Of a stretch of DNA of 64,000 nucleotides, positions 11,501 through 26,383 are shown one piece after another. Under the pieces are notes generated by a model. The model ran no database searches. It was not told where the DNA came from and was given only the letters and a program-made list of their open reading frames with translations. Position 1 is the first letter of the stretch, and each line of letters starts with the position of its first letter. Both the position numbers and the translations under genes were made by a program. The stretch is from NCBI RefSeq assembly GCF_032118995.1, contig NC_092662.1, positions 16,319,701 through 16,383,700 of the forward strand, written 5' to 3'. Source of the DNA: Asterias amurensis. Lineage: Eukaryota; Echinodermata; Asteroidea; Forcipulatida; Asteriidae.

Positions 11501-14500
11501 ACCAACTCTGCTGTTGACCTCAGCAGAGTCTTTCTCGGTAAAAGTATAAAAAAAAGAAATGTGTGCAAGTTCGTCCCAAACAAGGTTTAAATAGTTAATT
11601 AGGTAGGGTTGTGCATTCATGTTTATTCTCTAAACAGTTAATGATTTAATCCAGCAGCCACTGTCGGAAACACCACGGCAAAACCCCTTCTCTCTTGAAA
11701 ATGTAGGGGATTAAGATAAGAAACATTCCACTCAAAATTTGCAAATGTTTTGCATTATTCGCACAATGAAACACACCCCTGAAACGATTCAAGGTATATT
11801 GCAGACATGCAACTTTCTAATTGCCAAAAAAACAGAGGTACTGGCCGATCACACTTAACTTTCGTACAGTGTTTTTCAGTTTTCTATGGCAACGTTTTGA
11901 AAAGAAAAAAGAAAAGAAAAGTCACATGCCAGGTATTGTGTACCTTTGATTGACATACCTATGATGTTCTTCCTCTCGCGGATTGTGGAAAATCTTTTCT
12001 CTTGCTCCGGGGTGATCGTCTTCCACTGGGCCTTCATGCAGAAATATTCATCCCTGTAACAATCAACAAGGGAAACTGACTGGGTAAAGTCTAACTAAAT
12101 TTGAGTTAGACTGAGAAAATTTCCTTGGGCGGGACTTTAGTCTGTGCATGCTGGATTAACTTGCTGGCTCTATACCGAATTAGTCCTAATGTTAAATTTG
12201 TAAATATCATTGTTCGAGTGAATGGCTTCCATAGAGTTATATATATAAACTAGAGGGCGCACTGGTGATGCTGCTTGCACAAATGCGACGGGACCGGAAG
12301 ATGACAAGCGCGCCATTCTGTACACGCGTTGAATATGAAATACACGTTTGAGTTTTTTTTTATTGAACGCTCACGCGATGCCGTTTGTTCTACTTAGAAA
12401 ATGGCCGCACAAACACCTGCTGTGAGATGGCTGTTTTGTCAACTTAGAAAATGGCCGCCTGCGCGCATGCCGGGGCGCGTAAATAGGCCAATGAGCCCTC
12501 TAGTTCTTATATATAACTCTATGATGGCTTCTGACTGGGGGAATTTTTTTATTTTTTATTACCATAAATTTTTCAAAATAACTTGATGTTTCAATGATAC
12601 AATTCAAATTAATTGACGCGTCTTCACTATTTCAGACTTACTCTTTTCTTTTTCTGAGTGCTATCCTTTCTGTCCTTGTGGAATTCCAGGGATAGTATTT
12701 CAAGATAAACTTCCAGACGTCCCTCCTTAACGACGGGTCCATACCCTGAGAAAAATCACAGGCATTTATATTTTTAACAACACACTGAACACATTGAGAA
12801 CACACTTTGAAAACTAGCAAGGAAAACCTAGAATCAAGATGAAATACAAGAACAAAAGTTGAAAAGATAAAGAAAATACAAACTGAGGAGACACATTAAC
12901 AAAACATTTAGACACACTGAAAACACAATTTATAAACAGTTAATACAACATTAAGTAGGTGGACACACTTAAAACACACTTTCAAACGATGAATAAAACA
13001 TTAAGAAAAATACACACTTAGAACACACTTTAATAAACTTACCCCTTGGAAAATCTTCTTAAGCAATTCAGGGACTTCAATAACCCGTCCCTCTTTGTCC
13101 AAATGGCTCTCCCACTCTGCCTTCGTCAGGGGGTCCCTCCGTTCCACCTCCGGTCTCGGACCCAGTCTGCTCTGTTGAGATAACAGAGTGTGGATGAAAT
13201 CTATTAGAATTAATTGTTTCAAGACTAAACTTAGGTCGGAAATGATATGGAGGTCAGGGGAATAGCCTGTTATTTATTTATCTCCATGAATGAACGAGTC
13301 AGTGTTGTAGAACTTGGGTTGAGAACTCCGACTTGTGTTTCGAGTCTGACTAGTGTTTCAAGTTTGGTTAGTGTTGAGTCACGTCAGCAAAAGACTTAGT
13401 AAAAGACTCCACCATGACTTGACTACAACTCTACTGACACCGTAACATCTTGCCAATGTGAGAAAAAGTGTTTATGTAGGGATCCTGGGTTAACATCACA
13501 CTTGAGTTGCTTTCAGATCTGCATTTCCGCAAAAGTTGGACTGAGTATAAAGTGTGTATCACAAATCAGTGCCAGAGTCAAAACAAAATAACAATCTGTT
13601 TTGATAACAAGCAATTTCTTTTCATTTCAGGAAGGCCTATTCACAGACTTTAATAATTATAGATAATCAGGAATAGGGTGCTAGATTTTTCTACAGCTTT
13701 TAATTTCATCTAAAAGATCTGCAAATCAAAGTAAGTCTGATGAAGCCTCGTCTCTCAAAAGGCCTCTGATACTTATTGACGCATATATGCATGAGGTATA
13801 GAGTCAACATATTTTGTGTTACCTCTGGGACAACCATTTCATAGCTCTGTTCGGCCTCTGAGTTGACGGATAATATACTAGGCAGATCAGCCATCAGCTC
13901 AGCGTACTCATCGAAGGGTCGACTGGTTGTGGGCGTCGTCAAAGTATCACGCAAGAAGTTGGTCACTTTGGAGAACCCACCCATTGTTGCGGTATACGGG
14001 TCCTTGAAGAACTTCTGATGATGAAATAACAACCAATTGTACAAAGATAATAAAAAGAGACTAAAATTGTTGCGATATTAGGTAAGCAACAACAAAGAAT
14101 TTATTGTTGCAAATTGTTTAACAAACAATTTTTCGCCAAAGAGTTTTATGGTAGTATCCGGTGAGGTAATTTACAGGTTACCAGTTCAAGGAAATCTCCA
14201 AGAAGCAAAAGTATAAACGTTCAATTTTCAGTTAAAGGGAAGGTACACGGTTGGTATTTGTCAAAGACCAGTCTTCTCACTTGGTGTATCCCAACATAAG
14301 CATAAAATAACAAGCCTGTGAAAATTTGAGCTAAATTGGCCATCGAAGTTGCGAGAAAATGATGAGAGAAAAAACACCCTTGTTGGACGAGTTTGTGTGC
14401 TTTCAGATAGGAATAAAAGACTTCTGGCTAGAAGTCTTTTATTATTTTAGTGAGAAATTACCTCTTTCTCAAAATCTATGCTACTTCAGAGGGAGCCGTT

Positions 14501-17026
14501 TCTCACAATGTTTTATACTATCAACAGCTCTCCAATGCTTGTTATAAAGTCAGTTTTTAAGTTAATTTTTATTTTGAGTAACTACCAAACGTGTACCTTC
14601 CCTTTAATTTTCTCTGGGTGGGAATGTATTTTGAAATTCCTCTTGTGGGTTCATACTAAATACAGTGGATCAGGTCACCTCTGAGTTGCCAAGAGCTAAA
14701 ATTACTCCAGGCCTTTAACTTTGCTCTTGAAGAGGGACAGTGATTTCCTCTGATAAGGGGGACTTCTAGGAGATAAATTGCTGTAAAATTTTATTGAAAT
14801 CTTGCAAAGGGCACCACAGCAAAAGCACAAGGCACTGGGGCAATTGCTGTGGGTGCGGCGCAGGTTAATTCAAGGCCTGTTACTCCAATGCAAAAAAAAA
14901 GAACAACAAGTTGGCTTACCGTTGCTGAAGTCTCGCCCATGATCTTTAGCTCAGTAAAGGACTGCGTCAGAGCGTCTGTGTTGTGAGGTAGCACAATCAA
15001 CTGGCAAGAATCTGTAAGATTTCTGTAAAGAGGAAATGAAGGATATGTTTTTTTGGTTTTTTTTGGTTCTGTTATTTTCAAGAAAATGTCAGAAAAATTA
15101 ATAGAACAGCTAATTTTATTTTCTCAAAAATTAATAGGAAATATAACTTTCTGAGTTTATATTAGAACTGTAGATTCTTCGTTAAAGGAAAACGTTGCCT
15201 TGGATCGGACGAGTTGGTCTATAAAAAGCGTCTTGCAACCGTTTTCTATAAAATGCATATGGTTGGAAAGATGTTGTAAAAGTAGAATACAATGATCCAC
15301 ACAAATTTGCCTCGAAATGCGTGGTTTTCCTTTTACTGTGCGAACTAACACGGTGGGCCATTTATGGGAGTCAAAAGTTTAAATCATGTACAGTAAGATT
15401 TATACTATAATTAACTACTTCCCTACCTACAGAGAATGTGACTTTTCAAAAGACCAACTCGACCGATCCAAGGCAACGTGTTCCTTTAACATGGGAAACA
15501 TTTCAAAAAGTCTTTTCAGTACATTACTTTTCGTTGACCTTTTGCTCTTGCTTTTGTTTGAACATAAGTGGGTTAAATCTTGAGGCTGTTTGTGGCCGCT
15601 ATGAGCACTTCAGTATGAGCCACTTACCACCACTTTGGTCTCCAAAAGATTAAGAAGTCAAGAAGATGTTACTCACGTGGAAATAATAACGTGCTTCTTC
15701 AGTTCTTTAACCAGCGCCGCGCTGCCCCCCTCGTGGAAATGCAGCGGGGGTAACGACACCCCGTCCTTCAGCACGAACATGAGGTACGACCAGCCCAGAC
15801 CACGCTTGGATCGACGGATGGTCTTAGTGTCCACTAAGGGAAAACTCATTGCGTAACGGCTTCGTCGGCTTGGCTGTGCAACAGTCACATTCTCTGTAGG
15901 TAGGGAAGTAGTTAATAACAGTATAAATCTTACTGTACATGATTTAAACACCAACTTTTATTTTAATTTTTTTATTTTTACTTTTTTTCTTTGGGGGGGG
16001 GGGGAGTTAAAATATTGCATAGTGGAAGTATGATCTAGAAACATGAAATCTCTCTTTGAATTTGGATGGTTCTGAAAGAACCCCTTGTGTATCAAGCTTT
16101 AACCAACCTGTTACTTTGCTGTTTTCTCTCTGGTAACTGACTGCGTTTACAACGGTCCAGTCAGTCTCAGTTTTCTCTGGGCTATGATTCTCGATCTCCC
16201 TGGTCGGGTTCCACTCAATGTACGCTCCATCACTCTGTTAAAAAAGAAATATATATAAAATTAAAAAACTGAAACGTATACTATTGGAATGGAGGATTAG
16301 AATAAATTTAACCAAGGCCTGGAATAACAAGCGGAGGCCAAAACCACAATTGCCCCCTGGTCTCTGCCTTGGTCACTTGGTGCCCATTCAAAAGTTTCCC
16401 ATTGACTTTCAGATTTTCCAATAAGGTTTATCGCGAATTCAGAACCGCAATGCGTTGTGGGAAGGAATATGGGGCGGTTTCTATGCAGTTTCTACAACTC
16501 CAGCACGCAACGCCTATACCTTTGTGTGGGTTCAACAGCGCCCTCTCTTGATATTTTGCTAGTGCCCTTTCTTAAAAATGAAAATGGCAGGCATGTTATT
16601 GGAAATTCAACCCTTCACAAAAAATACCAATGCGTTAGCTCTTCAACCTATTCATTCAGTTTTATTCACGACAAATTGGTTAGATTTTTAGAAGAAGAAA
16701 CAAAACCTAGCGATACCTTTCTGATCACCTGGATCTTTCCTCCGAACAGAACATCACCAGCTTCATCTTGAGTTGTGTGTATAAATACACCACTCTGCTC
16801 GTACAACACCTGCGTCTGTGTGCAAATAAGGTGAAGAAATGACAGTAATAAACAATTAGGACAGCTGAGACAAGTCAATCAACAAGATCAAAAAGGGGGA
16901 AGTGCAACTAGCATGCAATTGCAATGTAATTCCGTGCTGCTGTGTGTGTCGACCGTCAACAAATTGTTAACACAATTTCCTACGTTAAATTCCCATCCAT
17001 ACCTCTACATCTCCTGATGCCATCAT
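8570..17026 (-). CDS. TBC1D15: TBC1D15-type Rab GTPase-activating protein
   Basis: TBC-domain RabGAP; in vertebrates TBC1D15 acts on Rab7 and mitochondrial/lysosomal dynamics. Fifteen exons, 611 aa, 5' to 3': 17026-17003, 16815-16717, 16234-16108, 15893-15677, 15022-14920, 14014-13823, 13171-13043, 12745-12642, 12053-11959, 11390-11274, 11022-10916, 10490-10391, 10122-10025, 9465-9349, 8776-8570. The N-terminal domain has LYEQSGVFIH, a GLGWSYLMFVLKDGVSLP stretch, and DPYTATMGGFSKVTNF. The TBC domain (about 290-545) has the arginine-finger motif IDKDVIR (R369) and the glutamine-finger motif YVQG (Q406). The start ATG (two tandem ATGs) has an in-frame TGA 13 codons upstream. A segment of about 25 residues present in vertebrate TBC1D15 between exons 2 and 3 was not found. 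The C-terminus is shorter than in human. Confidence 0.95.
9060..9202. repeat. short foldback element in TBC1D15 intron
   Basis: 'gggagactttgg' with 'cagcagacttacc' is mirrored by 'ggtaagtctgctg' with 'aaaagtctccc'. Relatives with the cagactta-accaggta core are near 7795 and 53610. Confidence 0.65.
9651..9818. repeat. foldback element, family D
   Basis: Ends 'gccgattttgaaacg' and 'gtgaaaccgacggc', with self-complementary cctaactcgagttagg-type interior. Lies in a TBC1D15 intron. Confidence 0.7.
10690..10875. mobile_element. tRNA-derived SINE fragment (type 3)
   Basis: Shares 'cgcagtcaggtagggactgaa' (split by small changes) and a B-box-like 'aatcaaaccagggtcc' with the copy at 20735-21080. Lies in a TBC1D15 intron. 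Confidence 0.55.
12230..12522. repeat. MITE with TATA-rich terminal inverted repeats
   Basis: 'catagagttatatatat' plus 'ctagagggcgc' at the left end is mirrored by 'gccctctagttcttatatat' and 'aactctatg' at the right end. The interior is GC-richer than the surrounding intron. No coding potential seen. Confidence 0.7.
14232..14607. repeat. family B MITE (reverse orientation)
   Basis: Ends 'ttaaagggaaggtacac' and 'gtgtaccttccctttaa'. The body contains the family markers 'gtcaaagaccagtcttctca' and 'atgttttatactatcaaca'. Lies in a TBC1D15 intron. Confidence 0.75.
15182..15490. repeat. family A foldback MITE, internally rearranged
   Basis: Both termini ('ttaaaggaaaacgttgcctt' and 'aaggcaacgtgttcctttaa') are present, but the right arm is mostly missing. 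In its place is a 67-bp segment matching TBC1D15 (separate entry). It lies in the TBC1D15 intron between the 15893-15677 and 15022-14920 exons. Confidence 0.85.
15377..15443 (+). other. inverted 67-bp copy of a TBC1D15 splice-acceptor region
   Basis: This matches the reverse complement of 15883-15949 at about 65 of 67 positions. The source holds the end of a TBC1D15 intron, its acceptor AG and the first 11 bp of the 15893-15677 exon. The copy sits inside the family A element, antisense to its source and about 440 bp from it. Confidence 0.85.
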
Positions 17027-17458
17027 GAAATACACTTGATGTTGATCATCAACTTCAGACAATCAGTCTGTGCCAAGAATACGATGTTTCCAAGTATTTA
17101 TTTTATGGAAATTATGACATCAGTTCAGCTCATCCTCACATGACGAAGGACAAATTTGTGATGATTTGGCGCAACTGAAAGGGCGCCACCATTAGTACGA
17201 GATCATCCGATCCCTAGACTTGTGACCAGTCCTCATACAAAAACTTCAGACGCCACATCATGCGTAGCCTCTTCCTCAAGCAGGTTAAGAGGCTGAGGAA
17301 GAGGTTGATTGTAAAGAGGTAAATTAGAAGAATTCATGGAATTTTAATGGCCAAAAACTTATCAGGAACTTTGTTCCCCTCCAAAGTTAATAATTCCTAC
17401 AAACGAAATTGCTTTTTTTTTCTTACAATGATTTTGAGGGTTAAACAAAGAATTGACT

Positions 17459-17665
17459 AGAGTGGGATTCGAACCAACGACCTCCGGATTAACGTGCCGG
17501 CGCTCTACCAACTGAGCTATCTAGCATTATGTTGGCAGTGTCCCTGTTTTGCCAATATATCTTTGTTCGGAGGTGCCAGTCAGAAGCCATACAGCAGTTT
17601 AACTGCCGTGTAGCCAGGGATCACACCCAAATTACGATACAACCTGGGAAGCAGCAGCCAGGGGA
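17459..17665 (-). mobile_element. tRNA-derived SINE (tRNA-Asn-like, type 1)
   Basis: The minus strand reads as a tRNA-like head with an A-box-like D arm (tagctcagttggtagagcgc), an anticodon loop reading GTT, and a B-box (ggttcgaatccca). The acceptor stem pairs poorly and U33 is replaced, so it is a SINE and not a functional tRNA. Related copies: 36715-36935, 49500-49720, 61850-62170, 63195-63330. It lies a few hundred bp upstream of TBC1D15 exon 1. Confidence 0.7.
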
Positions 17666-17754
17666 TGCAACTTTTTAGTTTCAGATATCAATTTTTTTTA
17701 CAATCAAACTTCACAACAGATCATGAAACAGTTTCAGTTACTATGCTGAATTGG

Positions 17755-17760
17755 TTTATT
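17755..17760 (-). promoter_or_regulatory. DHPS: candidate poly(A) signal (AATAAA) for DHPS
   Basis: Minus-strand AATAAA about 475 nt after the DHPS stop codon, before the TBC1D15 start. Plausible position; not otherwise supported. Confidence 0.3.
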
Positions 17761-18234
17761 TACAGAAAAGAATGCACACCATAATAAAGTTACAAAATAA
17801 GTTTTACAATTCCAGTTGTATGATTTTAAAATAGGAACAATTCAGAGAATTCAGACATTTTTATGGGTAGAATTGAAACTGGTAAAAAACATCAAGCGAG
17901 CTTCCAGGTTCAATCTTCTCATTTCCCCCACCCCAATAATGGTACAATCCCAAGCAAATCTTGTTGGGCACCCAACATTAAATTTTGTTTTATAAACAAA
18001 TGTTGAATAAATGTTAATGTTAAGAGTTGTGATATTGGACTAAAAACTCTACACTTTAACAGGTGGAAACATTTTACAAACATGATTCTCTTTAAAATCA
18101 TACAACGTGTGGTGTTATAAAATAACAGCATTAATATAAAAATATTATCTGTGCTTGCCCACCTTACCCAAAAGAAAAAGAAAAAAAATGTCCCCCAGCC
18201 CTATGCTTTAGATAGCAATTTGTAGATTCCATTC

Positions 18235-22134
<3,900 letters not shown>

Positions 22135-22754
22135 TCTCGATAAAGTTATTTTGGGGTAAAGTTCTGTACCCCCGGGCCGCTGTACTTGTGATCACTTCTT
22201 CTGTGGTCCTTAAGCAAAAATGTCTACTGCCGAAGGGATAAGAACGCCCAAAGCAAAAGTGATGAAGTGTACTGTCAATGTCACTAGTCAGTTCTCTACC
22301 GTAGTGGTACTGTAGTGATTGCACCACGAATATGCAATGAAATATTTATTGCAAAACTCGTTAGCCCCTGACCAGACCTAAGTAAGAGTAGGCCTGTATG
22401 TCATACTACTCACACTGCAGACAGGGAGCTGAATTGAATGAAACAAGTCCTTTTCCCACTTTATTTGAGGGATCAGTGTGTTCTGCTTCTCGCAGCGCAC
22501 CATACACACAGAAGGCACGTGTGTACAGCAAGAGTAGTAGGTCATGACCCTCTCTAGTCTTTGTGCAAGACGTTTTTGTTGAGTTGGTAAAACACTACAC
22601 ACGTCGATAGAGGGCGTTTCTGTTAGCCGCGTGATGCCGCGATCTCAGTGGCGTCTCCCGCGGAGATTCTGCCCCCCCCCCCCCCAAAAAAAAAAAAACC
22701 GGCAAAATGGTTCTGATGATAGTCATCTTTTGAGTCTTCCTCTTCCAGCCCATG

Positions 22755-23156
22755 TTAAAGGAACACGTTGCCTTGGATCGGTCGAGTTGGTCTTTGAAAA
22801 GCGTTTTTGACCGTTTATTATAAAATGCATATGGTTAGAAAGATGATGTAAAAGTAGAATACAATGATCTACACAAATATGCCTCGAAATTGCGTGGTTT
22901 TCTTTTTACCTCGTCCAATAACACGGTCGGCCATTTATGGGGGTCATATGGGGGTCAAAATTTTGACCCCCATAAATGGCCGACCGTGATAGTTCGCGAC
23001 GTAAAAAGAAAACCGTGCAATTTTGAGAGATACTTGTGTGGATCATTATATTCTACTTTTAAAACATCTTTTCTCACCATATATATTTCATAACAAACGG
23101 TTTCAAACGCTTTTTATAGACCAACTCGTCCGATCCAAGGCAACGTGTTCCTTTAA
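22755..23156. repeat. foldback MITE, family A
   Basis: The most intact copy: 'ttaaaggaacacgttgcctt' mirrored by 'aaggcaacgtgttcctttaa', with arms over 150 bp that meet at 'ggtcaaaattttgacc'. About 620 bp upstream of the DHPS start codon. Confidence 0.88.
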
Positions 23157-23483
23157 TTTTCCCGCATGGGGAGTAGAATCTCCGGCGGACAGTGTACTAA
23201 GCGTGTTCCTGCCCATTTCATACTAAGCATAGAGCATGGTTTAAGTTTTTTTTGCCCGAGTTCCCTGAAAAGGACAGTGTCGCCCGTTGATAGTGCCCCC
23301 TTTTTTTTTTTAAACAAGCACCCTTTGCATGCTATCAAGATATTCATGACCGAACAATAATTGTTTCAATAGAATTGTCATATGCTTCACATTTCATTGT
23401 GTCGGCCGCCTGTAATTTCATCAGAGAGGACAAGACAGATTTCATTTTGCAAAATACACCCGTTAGAAAATACCCGCTTGATG

Positions 23484-23520
23484 ATAGAATAGAATAGAAT
23501 AATAGAATACTGTTTTATTG
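23484..23520. repeat. ATAGA-type microsatellite
   Basis: Short run of gatagaatagaatagaata-type pentamers followed by 'ctgttttattgtcact', which looks like a retroelement 3' end. Intergenic. Confidence 0.5.
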
Positions 23521-23806
23521 TCACTTGTAAAAAATAAATAAATATTGGTACAGTGAAATTCGTTTTGGTTTTGCGTGTCTAAAAATATTATGTCATATAC
23601 AAATTACACTAAAATGATGTCGGATGCCCTAGGTTGCAATCTTTTTCCATAAGTAGCATAGCGCCCTCTATAAGTCTTAGCTCCCACCATTCATCGGCTG
23701 CTGCCGTTTGGAGTAAAAGTGACAAAGTTTGAACGCGCGCGCCACGTGCATGCACATCAGCACCCTTTACCAGTCACTTTATTAAAAAAAGAATACAAAA
23801 TAATTT

Positions 23807-23925
23807 AAAAAGTTGGGCGGCGATTTCGAAAGGCCTTCTAAAACTAGCAATTTTTCGGGGGGGGGGGGGGGGGTTGAGCTTTGAAAAATCTCACGCATAG
23901 CTGGCCTCTGGACTTGGCATCTCTG
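23807..23925 (+). repeat. left flank of minisatellite (direct repeat)
   Basis: About 115 bp with 'gttgggcggcgatttcgaaa', a poly-G run, and 'ctggacttggcatctctg'. Repeated with few changes at 25283-25409 on the other side of the array. Confidence 0.85.
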
Positions 23926-25147
23926 GAATTGTGTATGGTTGTGTATATTATTCCCATTGACTTGTGTATGGTTGTGTAGTTTCCCATTGACTTGTGTATG
24001 GTTGTATAGTTTCCCATTGACTGGGGTATGGTTGTGTCAATTCCCATTGACTTGTGTATGGTTGTGAAGTGTCCCATTGACTTGTGTATGGTTGTGTAGT
24101 TTCCCATTGACTTGTGTATGGTTGTGTAGTTTCCCATTGACATGTGTATGGTTGTGTAGTTTCCCATTGACTTGTGTATGGTTGAATAGTTTCCCATTGA
24201 CTTGTGTATGGTTGTGTAGTTTCCCATTGACTTGTGTATGGTTGTGTAGTTTCCCATTGACTTGTGTATGGTTGTGTAGTGTCCCATTGACATGTGTATG
24301 GTTGTGTAGTTTCCCATTGACTTGTGTATGGTTGTGTAGTTTCCCATTGACACATGTGTATGGTTGTGTAGTTTCCCATTGACTTGTGTATGGTTGTGTA
24401 GTTTCCCATTTACACATGTGTATGGTTGTGTAGTTTCCCAATGACTTGTGTATGGTTGTGTAGTTTCCCATTGACTTGTGTATGGTTGTGTAGTTTTCCA
24501 ATGACTTGTGTATGGTTGTGTAGTTTCCCATTGACATGTGTATGGTTGTGTAGTTTCCCAATGACTTGTGTATGGTTGTATAGTTTCCCATTGACTGGTG
24601 TATGGTTGTGTCAATTCCCATTGACTTGTGTATGGTTGTGAAGTGTCCCATTGACTTGTGTATGGTTGTGTAGTTTCCCATTGACTTGTGTATGGTTGTG
24701 TAGTTTCCCATTGACTTGTGTATGGTTGTGTAGTTTCCCTTTGACGTGTGTATGGTTGTGTATTTTCCCATTGACTTGTGTATGGTTGTGTAGTTTCCCA
24801 ATGACTTGTGTATGGTTGTGTAGTTTCCCATTGACTTGTGTATGGTTGTGTAGTTTTCCAATGACATGTGTATGGTTGTGTAGTTCCCATTGACTTGTGT
24901 ATGGTTGTATAGTTTCCCATTGACTGGTGTATGGTTGTGTCAATTCCCATTGACTTGTGTATGGTTGTGAAGTGTCCCATTGACTTGTGTATGATTGTGT
25001 ATTTTCCCATTGACTTGTGTATGGTTGTGTAGTTTCCCATTGACTTGTGGTTGTGTAGTTTCCCATTGACTTGTGTATGGTTGTGTAGTTTCCCATTGAC
25101 TTGTGTATGGTTGTGTAGTTTCCCATTGACTTATGTATGGTTGTGTA
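23926..25147. repeat. 30-bp minisatellite, about 40 copies
   Basis: Unit 'gttgtgtagtttcccattga' plus 'cttgtgtatg' repeats at a strict 30-bp period with point variants and a few indels. Because 30 is a multiple of 3 and most frames lack stops, long open frames cross it on both strands (10-residue repeats such as MGNYTTIHKS on the minus strand). I treat these as artefacts of the array. It lies in the divergent DHPS/collagen intergenic region. Confidence 0.95.
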
Positions 25148-25282
25148 GTCATTAACCATCAACATATTCTGTGTACCTCATGCTAGTTTTAATTACTCTG
25201 AAGAGGTTTTTGATGCATTTTGGCACACTTTTTTGTCCACAATAAAATTTCTGATTTATTTTTTATAAAAAAAAAAGGAAAA

Positions 25283-25409
25283 AAAAGTTGGGCGGCGATT
25301 TCGAAAGGCCTTCTAAAACTGCCAATTTTTTTTCGGGGGGGGGGGGGGGGGGGAATGTTGAGCTTTGAAAAATGTCACGCATAGCTGGCCCCTGGACTTG
25401 GCATCTCTG
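25283..25409 (+). repeat. right flank of minisatellite (direct repeat)
   Basis: Second copy of the 23807-23925 segment, in the same orientation, with a longer poly-G run (about 18 G). Confidence 0.85.
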
Positions 25410-26118
25410 CATTCAATGCATACTATTGGAAATGCTGAAGCTTGCGAGTGACACAGATATAATTTTACACAATAAAGAACATTATTATTTCAACGAATAG
25501 GTTTCAAAGAGGTGGGATTTGAAGGGGACAGGAAACAAAGAGAATGTTTTCTTACCCGCGGATACGGGGCAGAGCGGGGGGTATCCCCCTCCATTAATTG
25601 AAATTACTGAAACACTATTTTCCTCTTGTCAGAAGTGAATCCTTCAAATAATTTCCTGAGAATGCAAGCAGAAAATGAACTTGGCCGGGGGTGGGGGGGG
25701 GGGGTTCCATGCCCCATGGAGCACCAAAGAATGTTAAAATTTTGCACTCTTGTACCTGATTGGTTGAAACTGGCATGGTGAAACTTGATAAACTTTCGGA
25801 TTGGTCGTGCGTGGCCTGCACCACTTTTCCGTCAGAAGTCGTCTGCTCACACAAACCATCAAATCACTCATTGGGTCGTGCACGCACACAAGTCAAGGCT
25901 ACAAGACGTGAGAAGTCGAGGTACCATAAGGTCTGCGTTGTTTGTGTGGTAGGTGGACTTCTTGTATACGACTGCCGTGTGAACACACACAAAATGAGTT
26001 AAACATTTTGGTTTCGTCTTCGTTACACTTCTTCAAACAACTTCACCATTTGTTCCAGACATTTATGTGAAAACGAACCCCTGCAATGTGTTAGATAGTC
26101 CCACTTTAAATATTTACA
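25410..26118. other. region upstream of the collagen start codon
   Basis: Intergenic; should contain the collagen promoter and 5' UTR. I see poly-G runs near 25690 and a GC-rich inverted stretch near 25560-25595 (ggggcagagcgggg, tatccccc). No clear TATA box or gene. Confidence 0.4.
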
Positions 26119-26383
26119 ATGAGAGCAGAGGCTCTGACCCTATTTGTGCTTTTCTTGGTGTCTACTGGAGATATTTTGGACGATATTTTATTCGCCACCG
26201 TGGAAGTTTTTCATCCTCAAAGTTATGGGTGCAGAGACAGTGGTTGGCCCGGTCGGCTTGGGACAGGCACCGGGGGGCACTCGTGTGAGACACGGGGGAA
26301 TATCGGTAGTTTGTCCGGTAGGAGTTTGCGACGTGGGTTGATGTTAGCTGATGCTCAGGAAGATAAGAGAATACTACCACCAG
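26119..26383 (+). CDS. collagen exon 1: signal peptide and N-terminal segment
   Basis: Begins ATG with [17 protein letters not shown], a clear hydrophobic signal peptide, followed by about 70 residues rich in Gly, Arg and Ser ([18 protein letters not shown]) and ending KRILPP. The exon ends in phase 1 (G|GTAATA). Joined to the phase-matched exon at 36004 it reads [13 protein letters not shown], the usual start of a TSPN domain. The intervening intron is about 9.6 kb. An additional small exon inside it cannot be excluded. Confidence 0.75.

Larger units (their letters stand above)
17027..18234. other. spacer between DHPS 3' end and TBC1D15 5' end
   Basis: Both neighbours are on the minus strand, so this holds the DHPS 3' UTR and the TBC1D15 promoter. 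Apart from the SINE at 17459-17665 and a minus-strand AATAAA at 17755-17760, I see no gene. No TATA box was convincing. Confidence 0.6.

Noticed and set aside
11155..11583. 142-codon minus-strand open frame
   Set aside because: Only the 11390-11274 part is a TBC1D15 exon; the rest is intron read-through.
23844..25040. 398-codon minus-strand open frame of MGNYTTIHKS-type repeats
   Set aside because: It is produced by the 30-bp minisatellite, whose length is a multiple of three and which has few stops in any frame. No unique sequence, signal or conserved domain is attached.
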